Positions 13,020 to 25,909 of a stretch of DNA of 64,000 bases are shown in pieces. Origin of the DNA: Puffinus mauretanicus (lineage: Eukaryota; Chordata; Aves; Procellariiformes; Procellariidae). The position numbers and the translations under genes were made by a program. The notes beneath the pieces were generated by a model. It saw nothing but the letters and a program-made list of their open reading frames with translations, was not told the origin of the DNA and ran no database searches. The stretch is taken from the NCBI GenBank assembly GCA_023333565.1, contig JAJKFH010002198.1, positions 3,162,001-3,226,000 on the forward strand, read 5' to 3'. Every line of letters starts with the position of its first letter. Positions within the stretch are counted from its first letter, which is position 1.

Positions 13020-14320
13020 TCTATGAACAGAGTTAATCTAGGCCTTAAGTGGTTTCGGTATGTGATTTCAGACACAGCATAGCAGAAACAAACCTCTTAC
13101 TTAAGCTGGCAAAACCATCTTAATAAAATGCTCTGATTCATAATGTAATTTCCAAGGCACTATTACTGGAAATAAAATTTTCACTCTTCAAGACAGCCCA
13201 GTTGAAAGTTCTCTATATTAAGTATAATTTCCAAGTAATAAACACACTGAACTAAAATTTAAAGCTGTATCTTAAATACTGTGAAGCACAGATATATTGA
13301 AATACAGTCAGAGCTCACTTGTAAAACAGGACAGTGCTTAACTCAATTATCTGTAATATTGACTATAGACAAAAAACCTCTGATAGTTTTAAATATTCTG
13401 GACTGTGTAAGATTTTTTTTTTCTAAGCACATGAAGGAAAAAAAGCAATCTATTTTTCCTGTAAAAACCCAAATTATTTTTTTTCTCTAGTCTCCTCGAG
13501 AAACCATAACCAACTCATATGAGTTAAAATGAAAACCTACAGAAGAGATATTTAACTCCCTCACCCCTTACCTAATCTGAAAAGGACGAGTATTTTAATA
13601 CTTATATTCCTATACGTTCACATTTCTGGTTTTTAGATTTAACCCTAACGTATGCTCAGAATGAATAGTACTTTCTGAGGGATACTTCCTTCATTTTCTG
13701 GCTGACTTTTCTGCTTAAGAACGATAATGACTTATCTTAATAGAAACATACAACCATTTCATTATAGAACTTAGAACAAACAAAAAACAATATTCCCTTG
13801 CTTTTTCCACTAATAATACAAAGGATTAACTAAAATGCTGGAATTAGTGATATGGAAAAGAAACAATCACTATTTCAGTATCAGAGGGTATCAGAATATG
13901 GCAGCAATAAATAGAAGCAATTATGTGGGTTTTAAAAAATGCAAATATATTGAATCAGAACAAGTGATGTTGGCATAGGTTAAAAGATACTACTTGAATT
14001 CATCAAAGTTTCAAGAATTATTAAAAAAGAGTAAGTTTTAAATATTCAAAAGTTCAGATTTATGTCAAAATGTTAATATTAGGCCAAACCTACCCTTCAG
14101 CACAGTCACGGAGCTACCTCATCTTAGTTTGTATGAATAGCTAATGCAAAAGAACGATGTGAGAAACATTCTCAAAGCACAGGCATCTTTTACACCATGA
14201 TCACTTTCATTTGTCATTGTTCCAATTTAATTTCATATAGGTTCATTGAAAGAAACATTGATCACATTTTGAACTAATATGTGATACCTGTCCTGTCTCT
14301 TGCATATTTTGCTTTAGTAC
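13020..14320. other. Non-coding AT-rich DNA
   Basis: No gene or repeat was recognised. An octamer ATGCAAAT lies at 13939-13946. Confidence 0.6.
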
Positions 14321-14323
14321 CCT

Positions 14324-14790
14324 TTAGCACCCTTGATAAAGAAGTCCATATATGAGATGTAGCAGAATGCTGCAGCCGTAGCGGTGCTCAGGCTGGACTG
14401 AGAGCCAGTATCGCAGCATCCCCTTGTACTGAGCAGGCTCCTGCAGCTGTGGGAATCTGTCATAGTAGGCAAAAGCCAGTGGTGGCAATGGGAGATTCAG
14501 TGAGAGGGTCTGCAGAGTCCAAGGGGACAGGGCCATAACTCATCCATCAAATCCAAAGACTGCAGAACTCACCAGAAAGTTAGATGAGTTATAATTGGGC
14601 ATGAAGGAGAGGTGTTCATGGTCACCATCCATCATCTCTAGGATGAAGGGGAGTGTAGGAGGGATGTTCTGAAGACTCCATTCAGTTTCTCAGGTAGGAA
14701 ACTGAAATGCTTCCAAATCCATGTGTGAGGCACAAGAAATGGGCTGAGTCTCAATGCAACCATGAGACAATGGTGACGAGAAGAGTTATG
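14324..14790 (-). pseudogene. Possible decayed coding segment, parent unknown
   Basis: Read on the minus strand in a single frame, about 155 codons from about 14790 down to 14324 contain only two internal stops, near 14675 and 14544. The last 71 codons (14536-14324) are fully open and include segments such as FAYYDRFPQLQEPAQYKG and LRYWLSVQPEHRYGC. Third-position GC in those 71 codons is about 61% by my count, well above the surrounding DNA. This would fit a processed pseudogene or a domesticated-element relic. I do not recognise the protein and see no poly-A tail or target duplication. Given the length of the window, chance is a real alternative. Confidence 0.22.
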
Positions 14791-14794
14791 TTAG

Positions 14795-15680
14795 GAACTG
14801 GGGAAATAAGGAATGAATGGGAAAGGCAAGTCGGATCATCCGCAATGCCAGCTGACTAGCACGTGCAATAGTGAACAACAAAGGATGGGCAGAACTTATA
14901 AATGCTTCTACAACAGTATTAGAAGCCTAAAAATATGTTAGATAGGAGAACCGGAATGCCAGGTATCAAATGACAACCCCAACACAGCAGGTGCCAAAGA
15001 AACATGGTGAAAGGCCTATAATCAGTGCGATATGAGATTGACAATCTACCAACCTTTCAGGGATGACAGAACAGTATCTGCAGCTGGAGGAGTGAGACTG
15101 TACATAAAGAATAATAAAAATGCAAACGGTTAAAAATATCAAAGAGATGGTCTTCAGGCTTTTGGTGGAGCAGAGGACTTGGATCAAGTTTTAAGTTGGA
15201 AGGACTGATTTTAAGAGTAATCATAACACAACTAGAATTAACACTGAAAGAAATGATGGAGAATGCCAATAAATCCAGCATAATGATACCCAATTTTAAG
15301 AAAAGATACAACGTAGAAACGGTACAAGTAGTCAAAACAAACGAACAAAACCCAAAAGGAGTGGTCCAAAAAGCAAGTAAGATTGCAAATAGCCCACAGG
15401 CTGTTCAAAAACCACTGTGCTAGATGACCAGATAAAACTGCCTACCACAGTTCTAAAAGAAAACCAAACAAACAGATACAGACCTTCTTAGCTCAACAGA
15501 AAAGTATAGGAGATAATCTCAGCTAATTGGTCAACTGGAAGCTTGTCCAAACAGGGAGAGGAAAGCAGATAAACCATGACAGATCAAATGTACTGGAAAT
15601 AAGGGGAAGAGGGGGGAAAATTTGAGGAAATCCTTGCAAAGTTTACAACAGACAGAAGGCAATTCTCCCATCCCCACCCA
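14795..15680. other. Non-coding DNA without recognised features
   Basis: Overlapping open frames on both strands at 14966-15423 (73-92 codons) look random. No repeat was recognised. Confidence 0.5.
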
Positions 15681-15682
15681 TT

Positions 15683-15745
15683 TTGGGGTTTTGTTTGGTT
15701 TGTGGAGGTTTTTTCCATTGTTTTTTGGTAGGGGGTTGTTTGTTT
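15683..15745. repeat. G/T-rich low-complexity tract
   Basis: The plus strand is almost wholly G and T, starting 'TTTGGGGTTTTGTTTGGTTT', with a later GGGGG run. It is simple sequence and no function is implied. Confidence 0.7.
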
Positions 15746-15984
15746 TTAAACACAGAGTCTATAGTTAACTTCTGGAATTTCTCACAGAGTGTTTTATAGG
15801 TAGATAGTATCGGCAGGAACAAAAGAGGATTAGAAAAACTGGTGGTCAATAACTTCTCCACGGACAGACACTAAAAAGAACATGCATTGATGTCCCCTCT
15901 AACTGCCCCAATGCAACAACTATGGATGCTGGAGACATGAGGGGAACAGACTGTAGAAAGACTCCAGGCTCACGTACCATCCTG

Positions 15985-16078
15985 ATAGCACCTTCTACTG
16001 CCACTGTCAGAATACAAAGCTAGACGGACCAGTGGTCTGAGACGGTAGGGCATTCCTTACCTTATTATATTCTTATGA
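15985..16078 (+). repeat. Ancient CR1/L3-type LINE 3' tail (or SINE with that tail)
   Basis: The series 'CTACTGCCACTGTCAGAATAC', 'GCTAGACGGACCAGTGGTCTGA' and 'ATATTCTTATGAG' follows, in order and spacing, a very common amniote repeat tail. I recall that tail as '..ctgggctagatggacc-ttggtctgac..ttcttatg'. It is the 3' end of old CR1/L3-like LINEs and of the tRNA-type SINEs that borrowed it in turtles and other reptiles. The copy is diverged. Which of the two parents it came from cannot be told from this piece. Confidence 0.8.
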
Positions 16079-16079
16079 G

Positions 16080-17018
16080 CACATAAAAATAATAAAAAAA
16101 AAATTCTAAGCAAATTATAAAAATGGAAGAGCGAAAGTTAAGAGGACATAGTTACTATGTTCAGCCTATAACGTTAACCACAGTATAATGTTAACCAGAG
16201 CCAGTCCCTGGTATAAAGGGCTTCCCTCTATCACCTAGCTTTTGGAAATGGCTCCAGCAATGTTCCTTTCTCAACTCCAGCATATTTTGGGGGGCTAGAT
16301 AACTGAACAAAGAGAAAAATCAGCTGCACATAGCTTTATATTCTAAGGTGGTAGACAAACTGTGGGAGATCATTGTCAGCTCAAATTTAACTTAAAGAAC
16401 AGAATAAGCTGAACAGGGAAATGATATCATGAAAAATAAAAGCAACACAAGTCACATTTTCAAAAACATTATATATAACTAGAAATGAACATATGCATTA
16501 CTTAACATTAATTTTTTTCTGAGTAAGCAATTGTCATTGCTAAAGGTTTGCTATGCAGTTGTGTTTGGGGAAAGAAAAGTAGCCCCTGAAGCAACTTCTA
16601 AATAAAGACTGATCTGACACTAAGAACATATTTGAAGGCTAAGTCATCATTAGTAATAAAACCAATGACATTTGTTTGCTTGTATTATATACAATTTTCA
16701 AATTGACAGTTTCTCTTAGAAGGGCAGTGGTATTCCCGGACATAAAGGATTTCTCCCAGAGAGCAAGCAACTATTTCAGTGACAAGCATTAGAATTATCC
16801 TCATAAAGTTAACATTATCCTTATGTAACGAATGCAAAATCAGATGGCCCAGTTAAATGAAAACAGACTCCTGTAAATGCTGCATTGCTTCAAAATTAGC
16901 TTTGATCATGCTGCTCTTGAAAGGTGACAGACACTCATGATGAAAAAATTAATCTCCCACTGTAGTGTTTGCTCCTTCTTTGGACAGCCATAGCAATCAG
17001 TGAGGGGCTCACAAAGAT
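16080..17018. other. Non-coding AT-rich DNA
   Basis: No gene or known repeat was recognised. Confidence 0.6.
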
Positions 17019-17020
17019 AT

Positions 17021-17063
17021 GAGAGAGAGAGAGAGAGAGAGACTCTCTCCTCCCCCCCCCCCC
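17021..17063. repeat. (GA)11 tract, short CT arm, then C12 run
   Basis: Eleven GA units (17021-17042) are followed by a CTCTCTCC stretch and a run of 12 C (17052-17063). The GA and CT parts are complementary, so a small foldback is possible. The C run is i-motif-like on this strand. It is simple sequence read directly. Confidence 0.97.
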
Positions 17064-17305
17064 TTTGCTGTGTGCTTGTCTACATCTCATCTGCCTCTAG
17101 AATCCATCTTGCCTTCTGCTCGGGACATAAACACATAGCAAGAGCTGGATTTTTGTTATGCATCTGTGCAGTGTGTAATGTAATGGGGATCTGAAGTATG
17201 ATAAATGTCTCTAAGGGCTACCACTCTATAAACACACTGTACACAAATACACATGCATGTACACTAAGAGCTTTTATAACACTAATTGAAATGTCTCATG
17301 ATACT

Positions 17306-17331
17306 GGGGTGGGGGGTGGGGGAAGAGGGGG
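17306..17331 (+). repeat. G-quadruplex-type G-rich motif
   Basis: Four G runs of 4, 6, 5 and 5 are separated by T, T and AAGA. This meets the usual G3+N1-7 rule with very short loops. It lies about 240 bp downstream of the GA/C tract. Confidence 0.9.
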
Positions 17332-17339
17332 TATTTTTA

Positions 17340-20300
17340 TAGAAGAGTTTTATTTTTAGGACTAAATTATCACAGCCCTTATTCACCCAAAAATAAGAAA
17401 TAGAGAGATTCAGTCTAGCTTTTCCTATTTTGCCACCCTAACTTTTCTTCCCTCTGTGACCAAACTGGTGGAAAATCAGAATAGTAATTCCACTCACTCT
17501 ACTCCTCAAAGTGAGGCATGCAGTATAATCTCACAGTATAAACTTGCCCTTCAGCCAGAAGGGAGCAAAAAGAACTTGTCACTCAGCTGCACAAGGCCCC
17601 TTCCCAAGGACAAGCAAAAAGCTGCCTTTCGATCCTGACCAAGCAAGAAACAACTTCTCCAGCAGACAAGAAGCACAGCTGCCATCCGTGTGGAAGCAAC
17701 AGCTACCCTTAATCAGCTTGATGCTGTTTTCATTCACTACTGAGATAAAGTAACAGGAAAAATGGAATTTTTGGATCTATTTTGCAAATGCTGTATCACA
17801 GGAAAATGAAGTGAATGCCCATCAACTCTTCAAATATTACAGTTAGCTGAAAGAGGGAATGCTTTCTGGCTAAGGCAACAGACTAAATATTTTCTCCTTT
17901 CTGACGACAGCAAGTACTTTGTCTCGATTCCTTATCCCTAACATGGGGATAAGAATACGGTACTTCCACACATTGTAACACTGCTGTCTGTATAAATTCA
18001 TAAAACATTTTTAAAAGATGACACTACTGTAAACAAGGCCACAACAGGGCCAACAAGGCTATCCATAATTTACCAAAACCTCAAAAGTCAGGGTTATGTT
18101 TTGCATCTCTCAACTTACTTGGACAACTAAGTAATAGAAGAAAGCACAAGGAGGTATACAAAGGATATAGCATAATTAAACTCATTCTTTTCCTGCATTC
18201 TGACAATCTTTAGCTTTGGGACTTTGTGATACAAAGCTAATAAAGGCTCTCAATCATTCTGTACAGGGAATTATATTAAAATAATGACACTTGAAGTCTG
18301 TTTAGAAGCATGTAAATCTGTCAGGTTTCAGTCACCAATCAATGCTAGGTCTATTTGCAAATTCCGGGAACTAAGACTATCCATAGCACCCTGCTTGGCT
18401 CAGACCCAGTGAGCCATCTCTTAACAGGTTCCATTGCTTTTATGGGTGTTATTTTATGCTTTTACCAGAGGCTTTTCAGCTGTTCTGGCAGCTTTCAGTG
18501 ACAATCTAGTGCAGAGTAGAGTTGCCCTAGATTTGCAAAAGTCCCCACATGGATTGCCTACCTGACAGCAGAAGCACTCAGACCTGCCTCTTGGGTTTTA
18601 TAGAAAGACTCCTAAACCCCTTCTCCTCATGAACTTGCAGAGAAGCATTGGTCAGTGCCACTCAGAAGTCACTCATCCACCTCTTGTCAGAGCAAAAGTC
18701 ATTGCCTCAAAGAGACAGCTGGGTAGCAAAATCTTGCGTGACATTAAGTTCCTAAATGATTGATTACCTCAGTGCCTCACAACTACTGTTGAAATACCAC
18801 CTTTAAAACACAGATGTGAAGCAAAACTGGTAGTACTAGTAGTAGTATGCAGCATGGGGAATCAAAAGACCTGCACGAAGCATTGAAAATCTATGACAAA
18901 GCCAATAATCTAATAAAAGTTTTTCAGAAGTCATGTCTAGTGCCTAAACTATACTTTCTACCATGCAACGTTTTAAAACAAACAAACAAACAAAAAAGTA
19001 GGTCCTAGAATGGAGAAGTTTATGATCTAGAAAGAGATGCTACAAGGGATTTCCTGGGTCAATGAATAAATCCCCTGCTATTACAGATATCACATCATAT
19101 TATTCCCTTAAATTCCCTCCATCTTAAATGCACCTGCTTTCTTTCTGAACAGGGAGGGTAATCATTATGATGGTTAGGAAATTTATTTTGATTTCCACCC
19201 TACATTTTATTTTTATCCAATGTATATGTTCAAATAACAAAAAGTTCCTGAGCTTTTATAATTCTATTTTTCCCTCCCTGATGTATTATTCCTCTCAGAG
19301 CAATTAAATTTCCTTTTGGCCTTAAAATTTCCCACACTAAGAAGCCATTGTCTTCTCATTTACCGCATAAAGCAAGTTCTCTATCATACTTTCCTCTGCC
19401 TCTGCTTCATTTTGGTTTCAGTTTCCCTGAACAGATTGAGTTTTGCTAGCAATTTGCACAACGGCATTTATATTCCTCTATTGGGAGATCAATAGTCTGA
19501 ATGGAACATATATAACACATGATTTACAACTTAAAAACTGCTAAATAAATCAGTTTAAATTGCAAATGATCTTTGAGATTTCTATCTTTTAATTTCATGC
19601 AGAAATTAAATCCATGTCTTAATATTTAATATTATTCTACAATTAAAAGCTACATGAAGAACTTTAATGTCACAATTAGCACTTTTCTGCTTTGGGATAC
19701 TTTGCTAAATCTGTAATCAGGTTTGCAAACCTGAGGTAAGAGATCGACTTCAGGGGCAAGATCAGTGACAAAACAATACACCCACTGTTTCGAGGTAGAA
19801 GTATTTAGCATAGCTTTTTTCCTTCTCTTCTCAAATCCCTGAATTTGCTTACTGAATAACTGCAAGTACAGCTTGCTACAAACTGCAATCAGAAAAAGTT
19901 CTTTCAGCACTACTCACATATCAATAACATGAGAAATATTTTTTTAAGAATATCAAAATCCCAAGAAATAACACTTTCCATCACATCAACTTTTTATTGG
20001 AGGCTTCAAACTGCCTGATTGCTAGCTTGAACATTTTATTTTTGTCCATTTCTTCGCCATATATTAGGAAAAAAAAATCTAGAAGCTTAGCTTGCAGGAT
20101 GCTTTATTTCTTCAATTCCTCCTTCCCAATATTACTGGAAAAAAAATTTATCTCCCTAACCCATATTTTCTAGCATCAGTTACAACACTGAGTAGTATAC
20201 TTTTCAATAAATGGTCTTCTGACATCATCTCAGTTTATACTAAAGATTATCTCATATAACCTGGTACTGATGCACAAGCTTTTGGAGGAAATCATATTGA

Positions 20301-21770
20301 CTATATTATAGGAATATTTTTTCACCTTATCTAGGGAAAAAATCATGAATCTCTTCTGTCTGGCATGAAAGGCTCCACGAACCCTTATCGTTCATGTTTT
20401 TTGGCTCCCTACCTTGGTCTAATATTATTACATGTTTTCCAAGGCTACGTAAGAGACACCCATACAGTATTATATACAAATAAACCTTGAGAGCATAATG
20501 CATAAATCTTGCACATTCAATCTAAATAGAGCAGTGACTGCAGAACAGCATTTGCTTAATGTTCCCCACAGTCATTTTTTTAAACAGTGGGGGGAACAGA
20601 TAGTATCAGCAAGAATGACATGTGTTACAGCCCTATAGAAACAAAAACAATTCACTGAATAAAAAACGCAGGGTAAAAGCTAGATTTAAAATATTCCATT
20701 TCTTTCTAAATATTATGATTCTTCACAGGAATCTTTACTTAATTAATATGCATAAAAGATTTCAAAGATGATACCAGAATGCTGAAGTACAAAATTATTA
20801 TAAGTCTCATGGAAAAGCAGCATTTATATAAAATGCCAACAAATACAGACATGCATAAGGCATACAAATAAGAAGTAAAATTCTATTAGACATTATAATT
20901 TTGTTTGTCAGTTCATAAATTATGTATTTTATTTCAGTGCTGAACTGTGAGAGAGAGTGCAAAGCTTTCCTTTCACTAGATATCACAAGGAAAACTAACA
21001 CTGTTCAGGCTCTCCTTAGCAAATCAAAATGTGATCTTACATTTGCTAAAGATCTGTGTTGACTGCAAGGAACTCACAGTGTCTTCCAAGAAGATTTAAA
21101 GTAAATATTTAACCCCATGGATATCAACAGTAAATAGCAGCATACAACAGCACAGAAAAATATGTTGTAATCAAGTTTCAGCAGGTTGGGGCTGGGAGGG
21201 GGCAGGGTTGATTTTTTTTTTTAAATGAAGGAACATTGTTATATACTTGGCCACAGTTATTAAAGTTCCTGTCTTTTTGTAAAAAGTCAAACACAACAAC
21301 AGGGATAACTAAGATTCCAACAGATACTTAGAAAACTGTCGTTAATACAATAACTTTAAACAGCTGATATTTTAAAAAGTAACTGTATATTGTTGCATGA
21401 AGTTGCATGAAGTTACATGCAAATAATAATGTATGACATTGTTCTATTTCTATGGTGAGGTATTACAGCTATGTTCATGTGATGAATATCAGTCAGAAAT
21501 GAAAGCTAGTATTTTTAAAAATATTTTCAAACTCCTTATTCCAATAGAGTTATTACTCCATGTGGGGAGGTAGAAGAGCACAACTTCAGACATTGTGGCT
21601 TTCCATGATACCAGGTACAAAATTACATCCACTGGTAGTGCATACATTTCGTACCTTTGAAGATAAGTGTAAAGTACAATCGAGCACAGAAAATAGAGCA
21701 CACAAAATTTGAGAGTACAATTTTAAAATTCTCTCTCTTTGCTTAGTAGCGAAATGGGCGATTAGACCTC
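17340..21770. other. Non-coding AT-rich DNA
   Basis: No gene was recognised. Small items are an (AAAC)n stretch near 18976-18996, the octamer ATGCAAAT at 21417-21424, and a 10-bp tandem repeat of GTTGCATGAA at about 21392-21411. An imperfect hairpin pairs TGTTCCCCAC (20560-20569) with GTGGGGGGAACA (20587-20598), leaving a 2-nt bulge. Confidence 0.55.
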
Positions 21771-21844
21771 CGATCTGAGCTGAAAAGCATTAATCTGTCT
21801 CATTCTCTAGGAAATCTTTAGGGTTCCTTCGACAGACAAGAGCA

Positions 21845-21910
21845 AACCCAGCTACCTGAGATGCACAGGAGCTAGGTGAATACAGATTTTTGAGAATGTA
21901 ATCCCAAATA
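21845..21910. repeat. Possible ancient amniote repeat fragment
   Basis: 'GAGCTAGGTGAATACAGATT' followed by 'TTTGAGAATGTAATCCC' resembles the 'taggtgcctaaatacagattttgaaaatctggcc' style of old amniote repeats. This is a resemblance from memory. The GC-richer flank from 21725 may belong to it. Confidence 0.35.
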
Positions 21911-21919
21911 TCCAAATGT

Positions 21920-24900
21920 CTCTATAGCTTTTACCTTCAGGGCCTCACCCTGCGTTACTGATTGACTAAATCAGTTTATACAGTACTTACCCCACTAGAT
22001 TAAACTATGCCACTAAATGTAAAGGAAAAGCACCTCTACAAGCAACAGCTACTTTTGGCTATCCCAAGGAAGGCTTTGATGAAGCAGCCACACAACACCC
22101 AGGCAGACGATGGCAGACCCTGTCAGTCAGATGACAGCACCGCTGCCTTCCCCGCTTGCTTCTGGAGGCTGCCATCCCGCCTCTGGGCACGACGCCCTCA
22201 GCACCCTTCTCTCAGAGGGTATTTTAGCTCTGCAAGGCACACTTCAGGACTGTAAAACATGTTGATGTTTTAGGTAAATATTTGATATAATATTGACACA
22301 TTTATTCTGTTTTTAGTTGTTATTTGACTGTTAGAAGGCCTAAGCAACACAAGGACCTTGTGAGGTTTACATTTCCTGATGAAACCGGTTTCTTCAGAAG
22401 TGGGTTCATTAGGGCTAAAATGTTTCATTTAAAACCTGGGTTCAGCAAACAAATCCAAGGAGGGATTCTGACGAAAACTTGCCTTTATTCCTTCTCAATG
22501 CTGGGGACAATCTAAAAATAACTACTACAGTTAAATTCAATTACTACTCTTGATAGTAACCTTAGCTGAGATGCAAATGTCTTCAAGCAGACAAAAAACA
22601 AATGGGGGGGGAGGGGGAAGGAAAAAACCCACACGCCGTCCAAAACAAATAAGAACATACAACAACAAAAAACAAAACCAAACAGCTACCACCAAGAAAA
22701 TTATTTCTCATTCTTACATGTGGTTCCTCAGTGAAAGAACCTGTGGCATGTGAAAGACAAAAAAATTTCCATGTACACTGTAGGATACTCAGACAGACTT
22801 CTGTCAATAAGGATAACTTCCTGAAGCCTTTAATAAAAACTAAATTCACTTTAAATGCAAAACAAGTAGATGATCATGGAAATTCTATCTGTACCAATAA
22901 ATGCATGACAGACTAGCTTGTAGGGTACAGTGAAAAAAGAGAATATTCATCAAGAAATATTAACTACTAGCTACTACATTTTCCTTCCATAGTACCCAAC
23001 ATTCATGCATTGCAATTTATTCTAGGAAAAAGCATCTGTCCAAAATTAGTTTTAATAACAAAACAGAAAGATGTCACTATTCAGCTCTGTCAAAGGAAAA
23101 CCTACATAAAAACAGTGTCAAGACCTTAAAAGCAAAGCTAATAGACAGAGATGGTGAACAAGCATCAAGTCAAATTCAATATCGTCCATATACTAAAAGA
23201 GAGAAAGCCACAATGGATGGAAATGTATCAGATCTTTATCTGTATCAAATATATTTCACCATCCTCATCTAAAAGATCTGTCTTTTCGCTGTTCACCCCA
23301 AACAGCAGAGTGGAGAATTGCACTGATGATTTATATGCAAAGTGTTCTCCATTAAAAACAATCTAAAATTAATGTTCTAATATTAAATAACTAGCACCTG
23401 CATAAATTTTCTAACTTGCCATGCACTTCAAAAAGAAAATGTAACTCTTGAAAGTGGCTTTACAGTTAAAGGCAATACCATTATGTATAGCTACAAAATG
23501 GAGAAACTGACAAAGAAGATCAGTTGTCAAAGTTCTGAGAAATGGCCAGGTTTTAGTAGAAAATTAGAAATACTCAATAATCAATCCATGATCTTTTCCC
23601 AAGCACTATAACCCTACATTATTAACCTCTTACTCCCTACTTACTCTCTAACAGCCTTAAGCAAATGTTCCTAGGGACCAGAAAGGGACCACTGGAGAAC
23701 ATCAGATAGTAGTACCCCTGAGAATCACTTTATGTCTCTGCAATGACTCCTTCCAAAGAAGTTGAAAGCTTATTAAAGAATCGATATATTGCATATAAAT
23801 TTCTCATGTACATAATTGCTAGAATTGCCAGGAGTCTTGTATGCAACTGAAAGGGAAGGGCAATGGTCCCACAACATAAACTGCTGAAATGTAAGCTATG
23901 CAATTAAAAAACCTGAATACCTTTCATAAAAGGCCATGACTGAACAGCTACTGAAAATACGTTATAAAATTCTGATACTAGTATGCAGTGCTGTGCATTT
24001 TAAACTCACCTTATGCTAGCAAGTATACACTTCGATTCTTTGTGCTTATCATACTAGCACAGGAAGGAAGAGAATCAGGATTCTTTCCTCTTCAAGACCA
24101 AGGCAGACAGAAAATCTACTCTTTTTATATTGCCAGCCTTGCTCTTCAAAACAAGATCACACACCAAAATGCATATTACTTTGCAAATACGCCCACACTC
24201 AGCAGAAAAATAAAAGTGAGGTAGTCAATGCAAAAATAAAGGGACCAACAGTTTTACTGAATTCCAAGAATTCCATTTCCATTTGTTTAATTATTGATGA
24301 AACTTAAAAATAAATTAAAAAGCTTGAAACTGGAGTCCTCACATATACTTACAAATAGGTTGAGCTGCGGTAATATTTTATTATTGTATTTTTGCAAACT
24401 ACCAGGGATAGGGATAGTTGCAAAACTGAGATAAATTTATCTGAAATATATCGCGCATTTGCTTTAATAGGGTTACATGTGAGATAACTTTAATTTTCAA
24501 ATGTTAAAGAAATGGCCTTTGTCTAGCTAAAATAAAAACCATACAGCTGTTCTAAGATTTCGTGGCTGACTTTGCTATTTTTAATATGAAAACTAGCTAC
24601 CATGCAATGCAATAGCATAGATCATGTTAACAAGTAATGAAATAATCAGATTGTAATCTAGTTAATCACACGCAGGAAGTGAATGCTGCAACATTCAATT
24701 ACCTGAGCGCTTCTATACCTGTGGGAGTAAGTCTACACAGCATGCCAGGACCAGAGCGTAACCAACCCCATTGGCAGCGCAGGGCCATAGCTATGCTCCA
24801 ACTTTTGCCCCTTAATTTTAATGGCAAAATAAACAGTTTACTAGAAAGTAACATAATATCTGAATATCTTTCACATGATTCTTCAAGCACTGGTGGTATG

Positions 24901-24980
24901 ACTGAGGATTAAGAGGTCATATCAGAAGCAGACTTGTCCGTTAGAACAGGCATGAAAAGACATGATTTCACATTAAATTG
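21920..24980. other. Non-coding DNA without recognised features
   Basis: A GC-richer patch lies at about 22080-22250. An octamer is at 22571-22578 and a G8-A-G5 run at 22604-22617. No exon or named repeat was seen. Confidence 0.5.
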
Positions 24981-24984
24981 GTGC

Positions 24985-25325
24985 CACTAAAAGCAGGGGC
25001 ATCAATTCCTCCAGTAGCCCCATTCCTCCCCTTTGGTTCTCCCTCCTCTTCATCCCATCCCTTGGCACCCTGTGGTGGTGCATTCCCCCCGCACCTTCTC
25101 TTGGACCGCTTGTTGATCTGGGCCTCTTGTTGATCTCAGAAATTCCCACGAAACCTTGGCCTTGGTGCACGGAGTCTGCCGGCTGGGCGCTCCTTGGCCG
25201 TATCAGAAACTCTGCATAGCTGAGGCTGGGAACGTACTCCCACTGCCTGGCCCAGGTGTCATCCCCTGATACCTTTATCCGAGTCGTAGCTCAGTACAAA
25301 TACATTTTGTTAAGGCTCGCTCTTC
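24985..25325. repeat. Unclassified GC-richer block, possibly an old LTR
   Basis: This roughly 340-bp block is GC-richer and more CpG-bearing than its surroundings. It contains a 17-bp-period partial duplication in which CTTGTTGATCT occurs at 25109-25119 and again at 25126-25136. Its right part ends in AT-rich sequence with an AATAAA near 25332. The composition and layout would fit a diverged retroviral LTR. I see no clean TG..CA ends or target duplication, so this stays a guess. Confidence 0.3.
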
Positions 25326-25825
25326 TCTCTAAAATAAATAAGAATTTGTGTAGATGATTGATCTTCACCATCCCCTACTTTTGGCCTCCTTTCTCTAGCA
25401 CAAACAGATACAAGAACCTATCTATAAAAGAGACAACAAAAGCAACTGTTCTTTACTAGCACAAAGACAATTAGGAATTTCAGGCCGACTCTGCCAAAGC
25501 ATTTTGACTAAACAGAAGTGGCTATGCATTTAACGTCATTTGCCTTAACATTAATATATATGTCTCTCCCTAAAAATACTGATTGGAATTGACATTTGGT
25601 CTTCCAAATGGCACACAGTAAAACGCCGTGTTAAGATTCCACAGGCATTTAATACAAATTTAACAATGATAGGATTAGCAGTTGTAAGGGAATTAGTTTC
25701 CTTCCTTTTCCTTCCCCTATGATTACTACAATAGATGATTCTTTCCAAGAACAGAAGGCTGAAAGCATTACCCACTCCCACCCTCCCAGCTTTTTCTAAA
25801 TCTCAACCAAAGTCTGGCATTGGCA

Positions 25826-25906
25826 CTGAAGAGTAGGTTTTTCATAAGCACCTAAATGACTTGATTTTGTACTTCTAAGTCCACCAATCATTTTGGAAAA
25901 ATCCCT
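25826..25906. repeat. Ancient amniote repeat fragment (GCACCTAAATGACTT type)
   Basis: 'CATAAGCACCTAAATGACTT', then 'CTTCTAAGTCC', then 'TTTTGGAAAAATCCC' keep the order of a very common old amniote repeat. I recall that repeat as 'caaaagcacctaaatgacttaggattctaagtccca..'. I cannot give its formal name or its direction. Confidence 0.6.
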
Positions 25907-25909
25907 TGT

